A stretch of DNA of 64,000 nucleotides, taken from positions 68,759-132,758 of the forward strand of contig JBPCNX010000029.1 of NCBI GenBank assembly GCA_051000815.1. Direction: 5' to 3'. This DNA comes from PSRF01 sp051000815. GTDB lineage: Bacteria > Acidobacteriota > Blastocatellia > Pyrinomonadales > Pyrinomonadaceae. Positions 43,948 to 52,885 of this stretch are shown piece by piece. A program made the position numbers and the translations under genes. How positions within the stretch are numbered: position 1 is the stretch's first letter; every line of letters starts with the position of its first letter. The notes below the pieces were generated by a model. It was not told where the DNA came from and ran no database searches. It saw nothing but the letters and a program-made list of their open reading frames with translations.

Positions 43948-46275
43948 TCATTCTTCTTCTTCGTCGCCAAGCACGCGACGCTTCCGCACCGTGGAGTCAG
44001 CCGGCAACGAGCCGGCTGGCTGGGTAGTGATCGCCCTTGTTCCCACTTCCGGCCGAAACTTTCCATTGACGTCATAAAGCCGCTCATACTGCAGCCGATT
44101 TCTAACAACGCCCTGCACGTAACCGCGAGTTTCCTTAAACGGCACCGCTTCTGCCCACTCGTCGATTTCGGCTGGTAGCGAGGTGCGCCAGTTTACCGCA
44201 CGCCCCGGTCCCGCATTGTAGGCAGCCGCGACATATTCGATGCGTCCAAACTTATCGATCTGATCTCGCAGGTAGGCCGTGCCGATCTGAATATTTAACC
44301 TCGGCTCAAACAACGCCTCGGCGTTGATGCTGCGGTCAACGCCATACTTCCTGGCTGTCAACGTCGCCGTTGGCACTAACACCTGCATCAAGCCGTAGGC
44401 TCTAGCTGGTGATTTCGCCCTGGGATCAAAAACTGTTTCCTGGCGGATCAGTCCGGCAACTTGATACGGATCAAGATTACGCACACGCGATTCCTGCACG
44501 ATGATGTCCCAATAGGCGAGCGGATAGAACACATCCCATTCTTCGCGAGTCATCTCTTCAGGCTTCATTTGTGAATAGTCGGGAAAACTTTTCTTCAGGG
44601 TGTTCAGCGCGCGCACGTTGTCTTCCTGGAAACGGTAGATTTGCGCGATTGCCAGATTCACCTTCGGACTATTCGGAGCAATCTCCGTTGCTCGCGCTAG
44701 CTCTTCGAACGCCCATTCATCGATACCAATATTGTTTAGCTGCTCTGCCCTGACGATACGCACGTCTTCAGCAGGCCCGGCTGTCTCTTCCGCGACCGTA
44801 ACGGTTTGCAGGTTTGCAATCGCCCGCCCGACGAGGGAATCCGGCGCGAACGCTTGTTGGAAGGGGCTTCCCTTCATAGCGTCGAGGCGTTGCTTAGCGA
44901 GGTAGCCATACCAATTGGCGTCGTAACGACCCAACACCGCCTGATAGAGCGCGCGTGCCTCCGCAAGCTTGCCGGCCCTTTCCGAGTCGCGTGCCGCCCA
45001 GTAACCTGCGCGGCCACGATTGTCGTTGTTCTTGTCTACGTAGTATGCGAGATGCTCGGTTAATAATTTGGAAGACTCTGAAAAATTCCGCGCTTCGTGG
45101 GCCATCCACGCCAGATCAAACTGCGCCTGGACAACTTCCACTGATCCGGGAGCTGAACTCACCGCAGCCCGCAGGAAGTAGGAAGCATCGGCATCGTTAT
45201 TTGCGTCCTCCGCGATTTGTCCCGCGCTGACAAGGGCGCGCGGCAGAAAACTGCTTTGAGGAAACTCGCGGCGTAGAGTCTCTACTGTGGCGCGTGCCTG
45301 GTGCCACTGCCGTGAACGCGCGTAGGTTTGCGTCAGGTAGAAGAGTGCTTCAGCGCGCGCCTCGCCGGCAGAAGCGGGTATGCCGCTCAAAGCTGATGCG
45401 GCTTCCGGTCGTTTTGCGTTTCCCGCCGAGATACCGCGGCGTAGTTGATTCTGACTATTTGCCAGACCGGGAAACTTCAAGAGCGCTTCTGAATATGCCT
45501 GAAAAGCGTCGTTAAAGCGCTTCGCGTCATAGAGTTTATTAGCGCGATTGAGCGCCTCTGTTTCATTGGCTGGCGCCAGCGCTGCTGAGAGTTGCGGAAT
45601 CATGGTCGCAGCTTGAGCGCTTTCGGCGGAAGCAGGAGCGAAGAAATAAATTCGGCGATAAGCCTCCAGGGCTCTCGCATTGTTTCCTGCTTGTGCAAAC
45701 GCCTTTGCCGCGAGCAGCAGCGCGGCCGCGTCGTCCTTAGCCATAAGTTCTTTAAGAGCAATCAGGACGGCGGCCGGCTGCCCGGACTTCATGAGAATAT
45801 CGGCAGAACGCAACGACGCTTCGCGAAGGCGGATGGAACTGGGGTAGTCATTGATCAAGCGTTCATAGACTATTCTCGCCACGGCGGTCTGTCCGGTTTG
45901 TTCCAGCGCATTGCCGCGCATGAAGAGTGCATGATCGCCAATTGACGTGTAGTCCTGGATAACGTTTGTATCGAGGAGCGTGGCTGCACCCGCATAGTCG
46001 TTAGCACGAATTCTGATCCGGGCGCGCACTAGTCGCGCCAGACCCGCGGCTTTGCTGCGGGGAAAATCGGACTCAATTCGCGCCACCAGTTCATCCGCCG
46101 GCAACTGACCGCGGCGTGTCTGCAGACGAAGATTTTCAAGAGCTTGTACTTCCGCAGGCGTTTGCTGGCGAGTGAAACAACTAGCGCTCAGGAAAGCAGG
46201 AAGCGAGGCGCCCGCAATGACGGCCACACCAAGGAGAATGAGAATGAAGCGATGCTTGCCAGGTAACTTAATCAT
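43948..46275 (-). CDS. slt: Soluble lytic murein transglycosylase (Slt70-like)
   Basis: 775 residues. Signal peptide (FILILLGVAVIAGASLPAFLSA). Residues about 40-590 form an alpha-superhelical TPR-like ring; residues about 610-740 are the lysozyme-fold catalytic domain with the catalytic Glu in GLIRQETVFDPRAKS, AYGLMQVLVPTA, and AAYNAGPGRAVNWR. It cleaves MurNAc-GlcNAc bonds in the cell wall with formation of anhydro ends. The acidic tail (GDEEEE) is unusual for the family. Start at 46275 is followed directly by the signal peptide. Confidence 0.92.
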   Translation of the reverse strand: MIKLPGKHRFILILLGVAVIAGASLPAFLSASCFTRQQTPAEVQALENLRLQTRRGQLPADELVARIESDFPRSKAAGLARLVRARIRIRANDYAGAATLLDTNVIQDYTSIGDHALFMRGNALEQTGQTAVARIVYERLINDYPSSIRLREASLRSADILMKSGQPAAVLIALKELMAKDDAAALLLAAKAFAQAGNNARALEAYRRIYFFAPASAESAQAATMIPQLSAALAPANETEALNRANKLYDAKRFNDAFQAYSEALLKFPGLANSQNQLRRGISAGNAKRPEAASALSGIPASAGEARAEALFYLTQTYARSRQWHQARATVETLRREFPQSSFLPRALVSAGQIAEDANNDADASYFLRAAVSSAPGSVEVVQAQFDLAWMAHEARNFSESSKLLTEHLAYYVDKNNDNRGRAGYWAARDSERAGKLAEARALYQAVLGRYDANWYGYLAKQRLDAMKGSPFQQAFAPDSLVGRAIANLQTVTVAEETAGPAEDVRIVRAEQLNNIGIDEWAFEELARATEIAPNSPKVNLAIAQIYRFQEDNVRALNTLKKSFPDYSQMKPEEMTREEWDVFYPLAYWDIIVQESRVRNLDPYQVAGLIRQETVFDPRAKSPARAYGLMQVLVPTATLTARKYGVDRSINAEALFEPRLNIQIGTAYLRDQIDKFGRIEYVAAAYNAGPGRAVNWRTSLPAEIDEWAEAVPFKETRGYVQGVVRNRLQYERLYDVNGKFRPEVGTRAITTQPAGSLPADSTVRKRRVLGDEEEE

Positions 46276-46299
46276 AAAGTCAGGTTTCCAATAAGCCTA

Positions 46300-46447
46300 T
46301 CAAGTCCCAGGTCTCAAGTCCCAGGTCTCAAGTCTCAAGTCTCAAGTCTCAAGTCTCAAGTCTCAAATTCAAAAGAAAAAGTCTCAAGTCTCAAACTAGT
46401 CCCGCGCTAATCACCGCTTGAGACTTGAGACCTGAGACTTGAGACTG
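46300..46447. repeat. Heptamer inverted array (CTCAAGT / ACTTGAG)
   Basis: 46300-46374 has about ten units, six of them identical CTCAAGT. A second group lies at 46381-46396. The complementary arm 46424-46447 (CTTGAGA, CCTGAGA) ends three bases before the stop codon at 46451-46453 of the GAF gene. This is the most regular array in the window. Confidence 0.9.
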
Positions 46448-46450
46448 CGG

Positions 46451-47827
46451 TTAAGCCGAAACAGTTGCTCCGGGATACGCGCTCCCCAACTTCGCTGCGT
46501 CGCCTTCAGCGAGTGTATTAACCAGTTCGTGATGGAAGTAGTCGTAGGATTGCGCTACTTCGGGTTTCACGCGCTTGTCATACATGTCGCGCGAACGATC
46601 AATGTATTCGCGCAAACGGGCGTAGAGATCGTTTTCCGAGCGACCTTCCGAAACCTTCTGTTCGTTGTAGAGCTTAATTTCAGAGACGAGGAGACGGGCA
46701 AACCTGCGGGCATCAATGTGCAGCTTCCTTTCCTCATCGCCGGATACAGTTACCGGAAGCTCGACGTCCGCGCCATACCGCCTGCGGCCAGTAGGAGCAG
46801 AAACCGGCTCTTCGGCGACTGGTGCGGCCTCCGCTTCCACAGTAGCTTCCAGTGGTTCAGCGTCTGCTTCGACGACTTCAGCTAATGCGATCTCTGTGGA
46901 TGGTCGTGCCTCTTCGCTGACTGCTTCCGCAGCAAGCTCAGGAGCAGCAACTTCCTCAGCAGTGGGTTCAATGTGGGCGGGCTCTGCCGCCTCGTATTCC
47001 CGTTCCGGCGCGTAGCTGCTTGTAGCTTGTGCCGGAGCTGGCGCCTCCGAGGTCTGCTCTGCGGGGGGGGCCGGCGTTTGGGCGGGTGCCTGGCCAGCCA
47101 GCAGCTCAACTGCCATACCCGAAACTTGAGCGAGTGTTTCCAGGGCCTCGAGATTGATAGCCTCTGAGTCGAGACCACCCGAGTCAGCATAAAGCACGGC
47201 GACAGCCCGATTCCTCACCTTGAGAGGAATGCCGACAATTCTTTGCGGCGTTTCTTGTCCCAGCCGATTAAACAGTGCGTGGTTCCCGGGATGAGAATGG
47301 GCTCCACCGCTCCAGGTGGTTAGCGATTGGACGACATCACCAAGAAGGTTGTCGGGAGATAGCGGAAGTGAAATTTGTTGGACTGCGTTATCACCAACAC
47401 TGCCTTCAAATCCTCGACCTCGCCAGCCGATCGCTTTCTCGCCCTTGATGGCGAAAAACGCGACGCGCGGCGCAAACGACACAGCACGGTTAACGAGAGT
47501 CTTCAGAATTTCGGCCTGGGTGGTCTGTTCGCCGATCTCGGCGACAGCAGCTTTGACGATTGCTATGTCGCTCGAAGCTTTAGCGCGGGACGATTCTGTC
47601 GTTGCCAGATCGATCCCTTCATCGTGCGCGGCTCTCAGGTGTTCCAGGATGGAACCCGCAACGGCGCCATCCAGTTGGACTTCACTTTGCCGATCCAGGA
47701 GTTGGGTAAGAGCTTCGTTGAGCCGGCTTTGAAGTTCCGCGATTTCCTGCTTCACTCCACTGAGGCGCCCTTCGATGTAACTCTCTATCTCATGGCGCAG
47801 GCTTTCTTCCAGTTTGCCACTGACCAC
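46451..47827 (-). CDS. GAF-domain protein with coiled-coil start and low-complexity linker
   Basis: 458 residues. Residues 1-60 are a charged coiled coil (LRHEIESYIEGRLSGVKQEI). A GAF-like domain at about 95-245 is visible (VNRAVSFAPRVAFFAIKGEKAIGW; GIPLKVRNRAVAVLYAD). A Pro/Ala/Glu-rich linker covers about 248-355, and a conserved helical C-terminal domain runs from about 360 (LHIDARRFARLLVSEIKLYNEQKV). The frame starts with GTG at 47827, supported by the strong site GGAGGAGA six bases upstream. The domain order resembles acidobacterial GAF proteins of unknown function. Ligand unknown. A divergent receiver-domain gene lies 329 bases away; a regulatory link is possible but unproven. Confidence 0.78.
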   Translation of the reverse strand: MVSGKLEESLRHEIESYIEGRLSGVKQEIAELQSRLNEALTQLLDRQSEVQLDGAVAGSILEHLRAAHDEGIDLATTESSRAKASSDIAIVKAAVAEIGEQTTQAEILKTLVNRAVSFAPRVAFFAIKGEKAIGWRGRGFEGSVGDNAVQQISLPLSPDNLLGDVVQSLTTWSGGAHSHPGNHALFNRLGQETPQRIVGIPLKVRNRAVAVLYADSGGLDSEAINLEALETLAQVSGMAVELLAGQAPAQTPAPPAEQTSEAPAPAQATSSYAPEREYEAAEPAHIEPTAEEVAAPELAAEAVSEEARPSTEIALAEVVEADAEPLEATVEAEAAPVAEEPVSAPTGRRRYGADVELPVTVSGDEERKLHIDARRFARLLVSEIKLYNEQKVSEGRSENDLYARLREYIDRSRDMYDKRVKPEVAQSYDYFHHELVNTLAEGDAAKLGSAYPGATVSA

Positions 47828-48156
47828 AGTTTATCTCCTCCGTCGTTCGGGTCGTTGGAATGACCTCGGTTGCTAGGTGGGCTATTGGGTGTCAACTCCT
47901 TCCCAGACAGGCCTTGCGGGACCGCACGAGCCTCTAAGTGATTATGGACGTGCGAGATTGAGCGAGTCAAGATAGTCTTGCGTGATCGCAGTTTGCTTCG
48001 TCCGTGGGTGTTGCCCACGGCTATTAACTTTCACGCTTTCAGCGTGATGACTCTGGTTGCCCACCACTATCACTTGTCTCATCTATTTGACACCTTCAGG
48101 TCCGTAAGTTATATAAATTGCGCCCCGAAATTCAGTATGGAATCGCAGCCCACCGC
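47828..48156. other. Divergent intergenic region with hairpins
   Basis: Between the GAF gene and the receiver gene. It has hairpins CCGTGGGTGTTGCCCACGG (48001-48019) and CACGCTTTCAGCGTG (48032-48046). No gene or recognisable promoter pair was assigned. Confidence 0.55.
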
Positions 48157-48591
48157 ATGATAGCGACAATTCTCATTGCCGACGATTACGAAGACAACCT
48201 CGAACTGCTGCGCCTCATGCTGGCCGCCGGCAACTATCAGGTGCGCGAGGCGCGCAATGGTCGCGAGTGTCTGTCGATGGCTCTGGAGGCCCCTCCGGAT
48301 CTCATTATGATTGACCTGTCGATGCCGTTGTTGGATGGCTGGGGCGTGTTTCAGGAATTGCAGAATGACGAACGGACAGCCGGAATCCCGTGCGTTGCAG
48401 TTACCGCTTATGGCGATTCAGATCGCGCCCGCGCGCTTGAGTTCGGCTTCAACGCGTATATCTCCAAACCGTTTCGCGGCGCCGAACTGCTCGAAACCGT
48501 TGCGCGTTTGCTTGCCACTCGTGGTGCGGAAGCCAAACGAGTTCCTCAAGGTCTCAAGATTGCCAATTGCCAATTGCCGATTGCCGATTAA
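48157..48591 (+). CDS. Stand-alone response-regulator receiver protein
   Basis: 144 residues. CheY-like fold: ILIADDYEDN (acidic pocket), phospho-acceptor Asp in MIDLSMPLLDGW, Thr in VTAYGD and Lys in YISKPF. No output domain, so it relays phosphate or acts by protein contact. The family ends near residue 125; the last residues (KIANCQLPIAD and stop) are encoded by heptamers CAATTGC/CGATTGC, so the tail and stop codon were supplied by the repeat. ATG at 48157; no histidine kinase nearby. Confidence 0.9.
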   Translation: MIATILIADDYEDNLELLRLMLAAGNYQVREARNGRECLSMALEAPPDLIMIDLSMPLLDGWGVFQELQNDERTAGIPCVAVTAYGDSDRARALEFGFNAYISKPFRGAELLETVARLLATRGAEAKRVPQGLKIANCQLPIAD

Positions 48592-48650
48592 CCACTTACG
48601 GGACAGGATCAATTGGCAATCGGAAATCGACAATCGGCAATCTTGAGACT
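48550..48650. repeat. Nested heptamer hairpin between convergent genes
   Basis: Outer arms GTCTCAAGATTGCC and GGCAATCTTGAGAC enclose inner units CAATTGC, CGATTGC and AATTGGC, AATCGGA around the loop AACCACTTACGGGACAGGAT. Contains the stop codon of the receiver gene and touches that of the methyltransferase gene. The core is close in sequence, including loop, to 33713-33788. Confidence 0.9.
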
Positions 48651-49669
48651 TACTTTTCCGAAATCACTGCCTGCTGAATTGAAGGTGGCAGTTGATGAAT
48701 CTCACTCTTTCCAAACCCGGCAGCAGTCATCATTCGCTCCAGTTCAGAAAAGGTATAGGCGTCGCCCGCCGGCGTGCTCCCCAGCATCATCACACTAAAC
48801 GCCGCCGCATCCGGAGGCGAGATTCGATCTTCATTGGGAACAAATTCAAGTGTGACGGCGCGACCGCCGTCAGCGAGGGCTGCATGCACTTTGCGCAGGA
48901 GTATCTCGCACGTTGAATGATCGAAGTGGTGCAGGAAGTTGGTTAACAGAACCAGGTCATAGCCCTCGCCATAGTCCACATCAAAAGCACTGCCGGCGAT
49001 CGTGCTGTAACGAGCGGCAACGCTCGCATTGCGCGCATTCTCTTTTGCTACTTCAAGCACGTTGGTCCAATCGAGCGCGACAACCTCCGCCTGGGGATTC
49101 TTTTTGGCAAAAGCAATTCCATAAAGTCCGTGACCCGCGGCAATGTCCAGAATCTTTAACTTTTGTTTCGCTTCCGGGTCCACCAATTTCGCTATCAACT
49201 CCGCCGGCAAGGCCATCATTGGCGCCATCGCGCGCGCAAAGTCGACCCAGACAGGATGGTCCGGTGCAATCGTCCCCTCCGCGGAAGCAGCAACTCCCCC
49301 CTTGCGCACCGCAGCCGCGAAGTCTTTGAAGCCGGCTGTCAGTACGGGCGAGAGCATAAACTCGGTGGCGCCGCCCATATACGCCGGCGACTTCTTGTCC
49401 AGAAACACCGCCGAATCGGGCGTGAGCGAGTACGTTTGCCCGGTCTTGTTGAGAAAACCCATGATGCAGAGAAAATCGCACAGGATGCGAATGCCGCGTT
49501 CGGACGCGCCGCTTCGTTGCCCGATTTCATGGGCGGTAGTGTTGCCTTCGCCGACCGCAGTAAAAACTTCCAGCTCAATTGCCGCCTTTAACGCTTCTGT
49601 CCGCTGGTAGGCGTTGATGGTTTGAAATAATAACGCGGGGCTTGGCTGTTGCATTTGTGGACTCGACAT
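48650..49669 (-). CDS. SAM-dependent O-methyltransferase family protein
   Basis: 339 residues. N-terminal winged-helix/dimerisation domain (ALKAAIELEVFTAVGEG; HEIGQRSGASERGIRIL) and C-terminal class I methyltransferase with LDIAAGHGLYGIAFA (SAM loop), VVALDW and TNFLHHFDH. This is the plant-OMT/TcmN/CrtF-like architecture, acting on small hydroxyl or related acceptors. AAGGAG seven bases before the ATG supports the start at 49669. Substrate unknown. Confidence 0.85.
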   Translation of the reverse strand: MSSPQMQQPSPALLFQTINAYQRTEALKAAIELEVFTAVGEGNTTAHEIGQRSGASERGIRILCDFLCIMGFLNKTGQTYSLTPDSAVFLDKKSPAYMGGATEFMLSPVLTAGFKDFAAAVRKGGVAASAEGTIAPDHPVWVDFARAMAPMMALPAELIAKLVDPEAKQKLKILDIAAGHGLYGIAFAKKNPQAEVVALDWTNVLEVAKENARNASVAARYSTIAGSAFDVDYGEGYDLVLLTNFLHHFDHSTCEILLRKVHAALADGGRAVTLEFVPNEDRISPPDAAAFSVMMLGSTPAGDAYTFSELERMMTAAGFGKSEIHQLPPSIQQAVISEK

Positions 49670-49691
49670 TTTGACTCTCCTTAAGAATTAT

Positions 49692-50207
49692 TCAGTAACG
49701 AAGTAGTGGAACGTTTTTCTTACACTGGAGGGCGCGGTCCCTGATCATGGGCCCATAAGTGATAGCAGTAACCATCCCCTCCTGAACCTGGAATTCCAAA
49801 CCACGTGCGCGGTCGCGGTAGTAAGTGGCGCCTGAAGCTCCCGTGTACCATTTGAATCTTTCGATGTTGCGAATCCGCAGGTTCCGCAAGGGAAACTCTT
49901 TATGTAGCTGGATGCTGATATTGACGACTGTATCATGCGGGATGCGCCAGTTTCCCCAATCCGCCGGGAGCCCCTCTTCGCAGGGACGGCGCGCATACAT
50001 CACGCGGACTCGTCCTTCGTTGATTTCGTAGAGATCGATGGCGCCCTCACCGCCGATGATTGGCTTGCCCAGCAGCTTCCTCACCTCAGAACGCGTCGAG
50101 TGCAGGGGAATGATGCCGCGCCAGGATTTCGCCGTCGCGATATTTGCAATGCCCAAAAACAGACAGCAGCAGAAAGTGAACCTGAATTTGTTCTTAACGC
50201 CAGTCAT
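49692..50207 (-). CDS. Secreted hypothetical protein
   Basis: 171 residues with a signal peptide (FTFCCCLFLGIANIATA). The first part SWRGIIPLHSTRSEVRKLLG with a following GEGAIDLYE resembles the SmpA/BamE-like or acidobacterial secreted 'LHSTR' pattern, in which a short conserved helix-strand motif precedes a beta-rich body. A pair of Cys (one in RRPCEEG, one near the end) could form a disulphide. The start overlaps the GNAT gene stop by 14 bases, so co-translation is probable. No enzyme function recognised. Confidence 0.68.
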   Translation of the reverse strand: MTGVKNKFRFTFCCCLFLGIANIATAKSWRGIIPLHSTRSEVRKLLGKPIIGGEGAIDLYEINEGRVRVMYARRPCEEGLPADWGNWRIPHDTVVNISIQLHKEFPLRNLRIRNIERFKWYTGASGATYYRDRARGLEFQVQEGMVTAITYGPMIRDRALQCKKNVPLLRY

Positions 50208-51159
50208 CGATCACATAAGCACCGGGCCGGCTGTAGCCGGGCTCGTTCGGCCGGTGCATTGCCACCCCCTGCATTTCCGTTTTGAAGCCCCGCGCAAGCA
50301 TCTGCTGATAGGCCTCGATGCGAGCGGTATTCACACCAGCCATCAGCTTGGTGAGTCCGCGTCCGGCAGCGAGGGCTTCGCAGGCGTCAAGCAGGCGTGA
50401 AAAGCTTTCAGCGCTCCCGGCATCCGGTCGCACGGCGCCAAACTTCACATGGCAGCAACCCGGCCCAGCTTCCGATCCTTCACCGCAGTGGCAGACGGCG
50501 ACGCCGACCAGTTTTGAATCGTCCCAGAGCAATAGCGTATCGCCGAGATTTTCGTTGTAGACACCCAGGAGTTCGCTCTCGACTTTCATGCCCTCATAGA
50601 TCTCGTTGGTCAACTCATTACAAGCCCTGAGCGCTTCCTGTCTTTCGTCCGGCGGTAACTTCGAGAAGAGTCTGGCAGAGGTCTGTTTGTCAGGCTCCAC
50701 CGGCAGCGACATGATGGTCGTCAGAAATCGCGCCCAGAAGCCGAATCCTTGATAGAGCCCCACGTGTTTCTGGCTTTGCGCAAAGGTGAACAACCCATCG
50801 TGTGTTGTTCCCCATTTAGAGAACAGAGCGATGATCGGTTCCATCAAGCGTTTGCCGATACCGCGGTCCCAGTAGTCGGGATGAATTGTCAGCGGACCGA
50901 AAAATCCCACAGTGCCGCGGTTGCTGGCGAAATTGGTGCCGACAAGCTTGCCGTCGATTTTAGCCGCAAAGAAAGACGTCGGATCGGTTTTCCAGCGCGT
51001 CGTGATGAAATCTGCGCCGGCGGCAAACTGAGTCGGATCAGGAATCCCGATAAAAGTTCCAAAAGCGAGGCGAAAGATCTGGTCAGCCGTCGCGAGATCT
51101 TCCTCGCGTAAGAGTTCAATTAGAATGTCGGCCTGGGTCGCGTGTTGTTGTGATGACAT
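50194..51159 (-). CDS. GNAT-family N-acetyltransferase (double GNAT)
   Basis: 321 residues. The first GNAT unit covers about 12-165 with the acetyl-CoA loop region HPDYWDRGIGKRLMEPII. A second, weaker GNAT-like unit runs about 180-320 (LLWDDSKLVGVAVCHCGEG; LAAGRGLTKLMAGVN). Two-unit GNATs often have one active and one structural half. The acceptor is unknown. ATG at 51159 fits the first strand. It overlaps the following secreted protein gene. Confidence 0.82.
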   Translation of the reverse strand: MSSQQHATQADILIELLREEDLATADQIFRLAFGTFIGIPDPTQFAAGADFITTRWKTDPTSFFAAKIDGKLVGTNFASNRGTVGFFGPLTIHPDYWDRGIGKRLMEPIIALFSKWGTTHDGLFTFAQSQKHVGLYQGFGFWARFLTTIMSLPVEPDKQTSARLFSKLPPDERQEALRACNELTNEIYEGMKVESELLGVYNENLGDTLLLWDDSKLVGVAVCHCGEGSEAGPGCCHVKFGAVRPDAGSAESFSRLLDACEALAAGRGLTKLMAGVNTARIEAYQQMLARGFKTEMQGVAMHRPNEPGYSRPGAYVIDDWR

Positions 51160-51200
51160 TTGACGTGTTCCTTCGACTAACAGCTTTCCTCATCAGCCGT

Positions 51201-51312
51201 CTTGGGACCTGGGTCTTTCATCTTTGGTCCTTGGTTTGGTCCCCTGGATGTTGAATACCTGGAATGCTGTCGCAAAGCAAAGAACAAAGACATAAGACCA
51301 AATACCAAATAC
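51201..51312. repeat. Degenerate heptamer array (TTTGGTC / GACCAAA)
   Basis: Units GGGTCTT, TTTGGTC, CTTGGTT and the complementary AACAAAG, AAGACC, AAATACC. It ends at the base before the stop codon at 51313-51315. Confidence 0.65.
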
Positions 51313-52641
51313 CTACTTAGGCAGTCCCTTGCGTGCGATCGTTTCCATAAGGTCGCAGAAGCGATTCAGTTCGCCCAGCGTAGTGTAAACGTTTGGCGTG
51401 ATGCGAATCCCCTGAAACTCGTCGTGAATGATTGGAGTAACGAAGATTCGATGCTGGGCGAAAAGATAACTACCAATTTCCGAAGAATTGATTCCTTCGA
51501 TCTGCACATTCGCTATCGCGCACGATTGCTCCGGATCAAACGAAGTATGGAATCGCACCTTCGGCACATCTTTGAGGCGGTTCATCCAATAGCGCGAGAG
51601 ATAGCGCAGCCGCGCTTCCTTGCGTTTGCCGCCAATGCCGTTGTGAAAGAGCATCGCCTCGCCGATGGCTAAACGCGGCGCTGCTGAATGAGTGCCGATC
51701 TCTTCAAACTTGCGGATGTCGGAAGAATTCTTTTCTTCCGCGGCCATCAACGGCCAAAGTTTCGCTATCTTGTCGCGCTTTACATACAGCAAGCCTGAGC
51801 CTTTTGGCGCGAAGAGCCACTTGTGCAGGCTCGTTCCGAAGTAGTCGCAGCCGAGATCTTTCTGTTGAAAATCAAACTGGGCAAACGAATGCGCGCCATC
51901 GACGATCGTCTCGATTCCTCGCGTACGGGCCATTTCGCAGACTGCTTTCACCGGCGTGATCTGTCCCGTGATGTTTACCTGATGCGAGATCAGGATGAGC
52001 CGCGTTCGACTGGTTATGCCGCGCTCAAACGCTGCCGTGATCTCGTTCAGGTTTTGCGGCGGGATTGGAATCTTGATTAATTTTAGCGTCAGGCCTTCCC
52101 GTTTTTCGCGTTGACGCAAAGTGGTCAGCATCCGCGGGTAGTCTTGAGTGGTTGTCAGAATTTCGTCGCCGCGTTTGAAGTCCAGGCCCATCAGGAGGAT
52201 CTCCAGAGCCTCTGATGCGCCACGAGTGATGGCTATTTCTTCGCGATCGCAGCCAAAGATCTCGGCCAAACCTGTGCGGATCGTTTCCGACTGCGGCTCC
52301 AGAATCTGCCACATGGTGTAAGCGGTCGCGTCTTCCTGTTGCCAGATGTAGCGCACGAGCGCTTCGGTAACGATACGGGGGCTGGGAGAAACGCCGCCGT
52401 TGTTCAGATTCACGATCCCGCGAGTAACGCTGAAAGCATTTTGAATCACTGACCAGTAGTCTTCATCCATCGCGGCTTGTTGCGGCGTTAGATGCGCGAC
52501 GCTGTTGCCGGCGGCCTGCACCTCTTTCAACAGCGAAGCAACGAGCGGTGACGACAAGGCGGCAAGACCGAGCCCCTTGCCGGCCAGGGAAAGGAAGTCG
52601 CGGCGCGGAAAACACGAACGCGAACCTACTAAGTTAGTCAT
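51313..52641 (-). CDS. Tat-exported class V aminotransferase (isopenicillin-N-epimerase-like)
   Basis: 442 residues. N-terminal twin-arginine signal: RRDFLSLAGKGLGLAALSS. The PLP fold type I core follows: NLNNGGVSPSP, ITRGASEALEILLMG, VDGAHSFAQ, and the PLP Lys in GTSLHKWLFAPKGSG. Relatives act as isopenicillin-N epimerases, cysteine desulfurases or selenocysteine lyases. Export by Tat implies that PLP is bound before export and the enzyme works in the periplasm; this is common in secreted epimerase-like homologues. ATG at 52641 has GAGGAAA upstream. Confidence 0.85.
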   Translation of the reverse strand: MTNLVGSRSCFPRRDFLSLAGKGLGLAALSSPLVASLLKEVQAAGNSVAHLTPQQAAMDEDYWSVIQNAFSVTRGIVNLNNGGVSPSPRIVTEALVRYIWQQEDATAYTMWQILEPQSETIRTGLAEIFGCDREEIAITRGASEALEILLMGLDFKRGDEILTTTQDYPRMLTTLRQREKREGLTLKLIKIPIPPQNLNEITAAFERGITSRTRLILISHQVNITGQITPVKAVCEMARTRGIETIVDGAHSFAQFDFQQKDLGCDYFGTSLHKWLFAPKGSGLLYVKRDKIAKLWPLMAAEEKNSSDIRKFEEIGTHSAAPRLAIGEAMLFHNGIGGKRKEARLRYLSRYWMNRLKDVPKVRFHTSFDPEQSCAIANVQIEGINSSEIGSYLFAQHRIFVTPIIHDEFQGIRITPNVYTTLGELNRFCDLMETIARKGLPK

Positions 52642-52695
52642 TGAGGTTTCCTCATTGTGACAATCCAAGTCTCATTGGGGGGCGCGCTCTTACTG

Positions 52696-52804
52696 GGATC
52701 GCGGGCGTCTCGCCCGCACGAGCGCGAAGAGAAAGTGGATTCGAGAACCGACTCTTGGAGAACTGCGCGCCTGCGGCGCGTTGCGGGCGAGACGCCCGCG
52801 ATCC
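52696..52804. repeat. Inverted repeat GGATCGCGGGCGTCTCGCCC
   Basis: 23-bp arms: GGATCGCGGGCGTCTCGCCC plus GCA at 52696-52718 and its complement at 52782-52804, with the internal mini-hairpin GCGCCTGCGGCGC. The centre of 63 bases is not coding. It lies 81 bases before the Dam-type gene. Sequences of this kind recur in many acidobacterial genomes (general knowledge); only one copy here. Confidence 0.8.
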
Positions 52805-52885
52805 AAATAAGGGGAACTCCGAACTCCGAAAATCCAACCTGTTGATGCGTATACATCAGATCACTCATATGGTAATTAACTTTGC

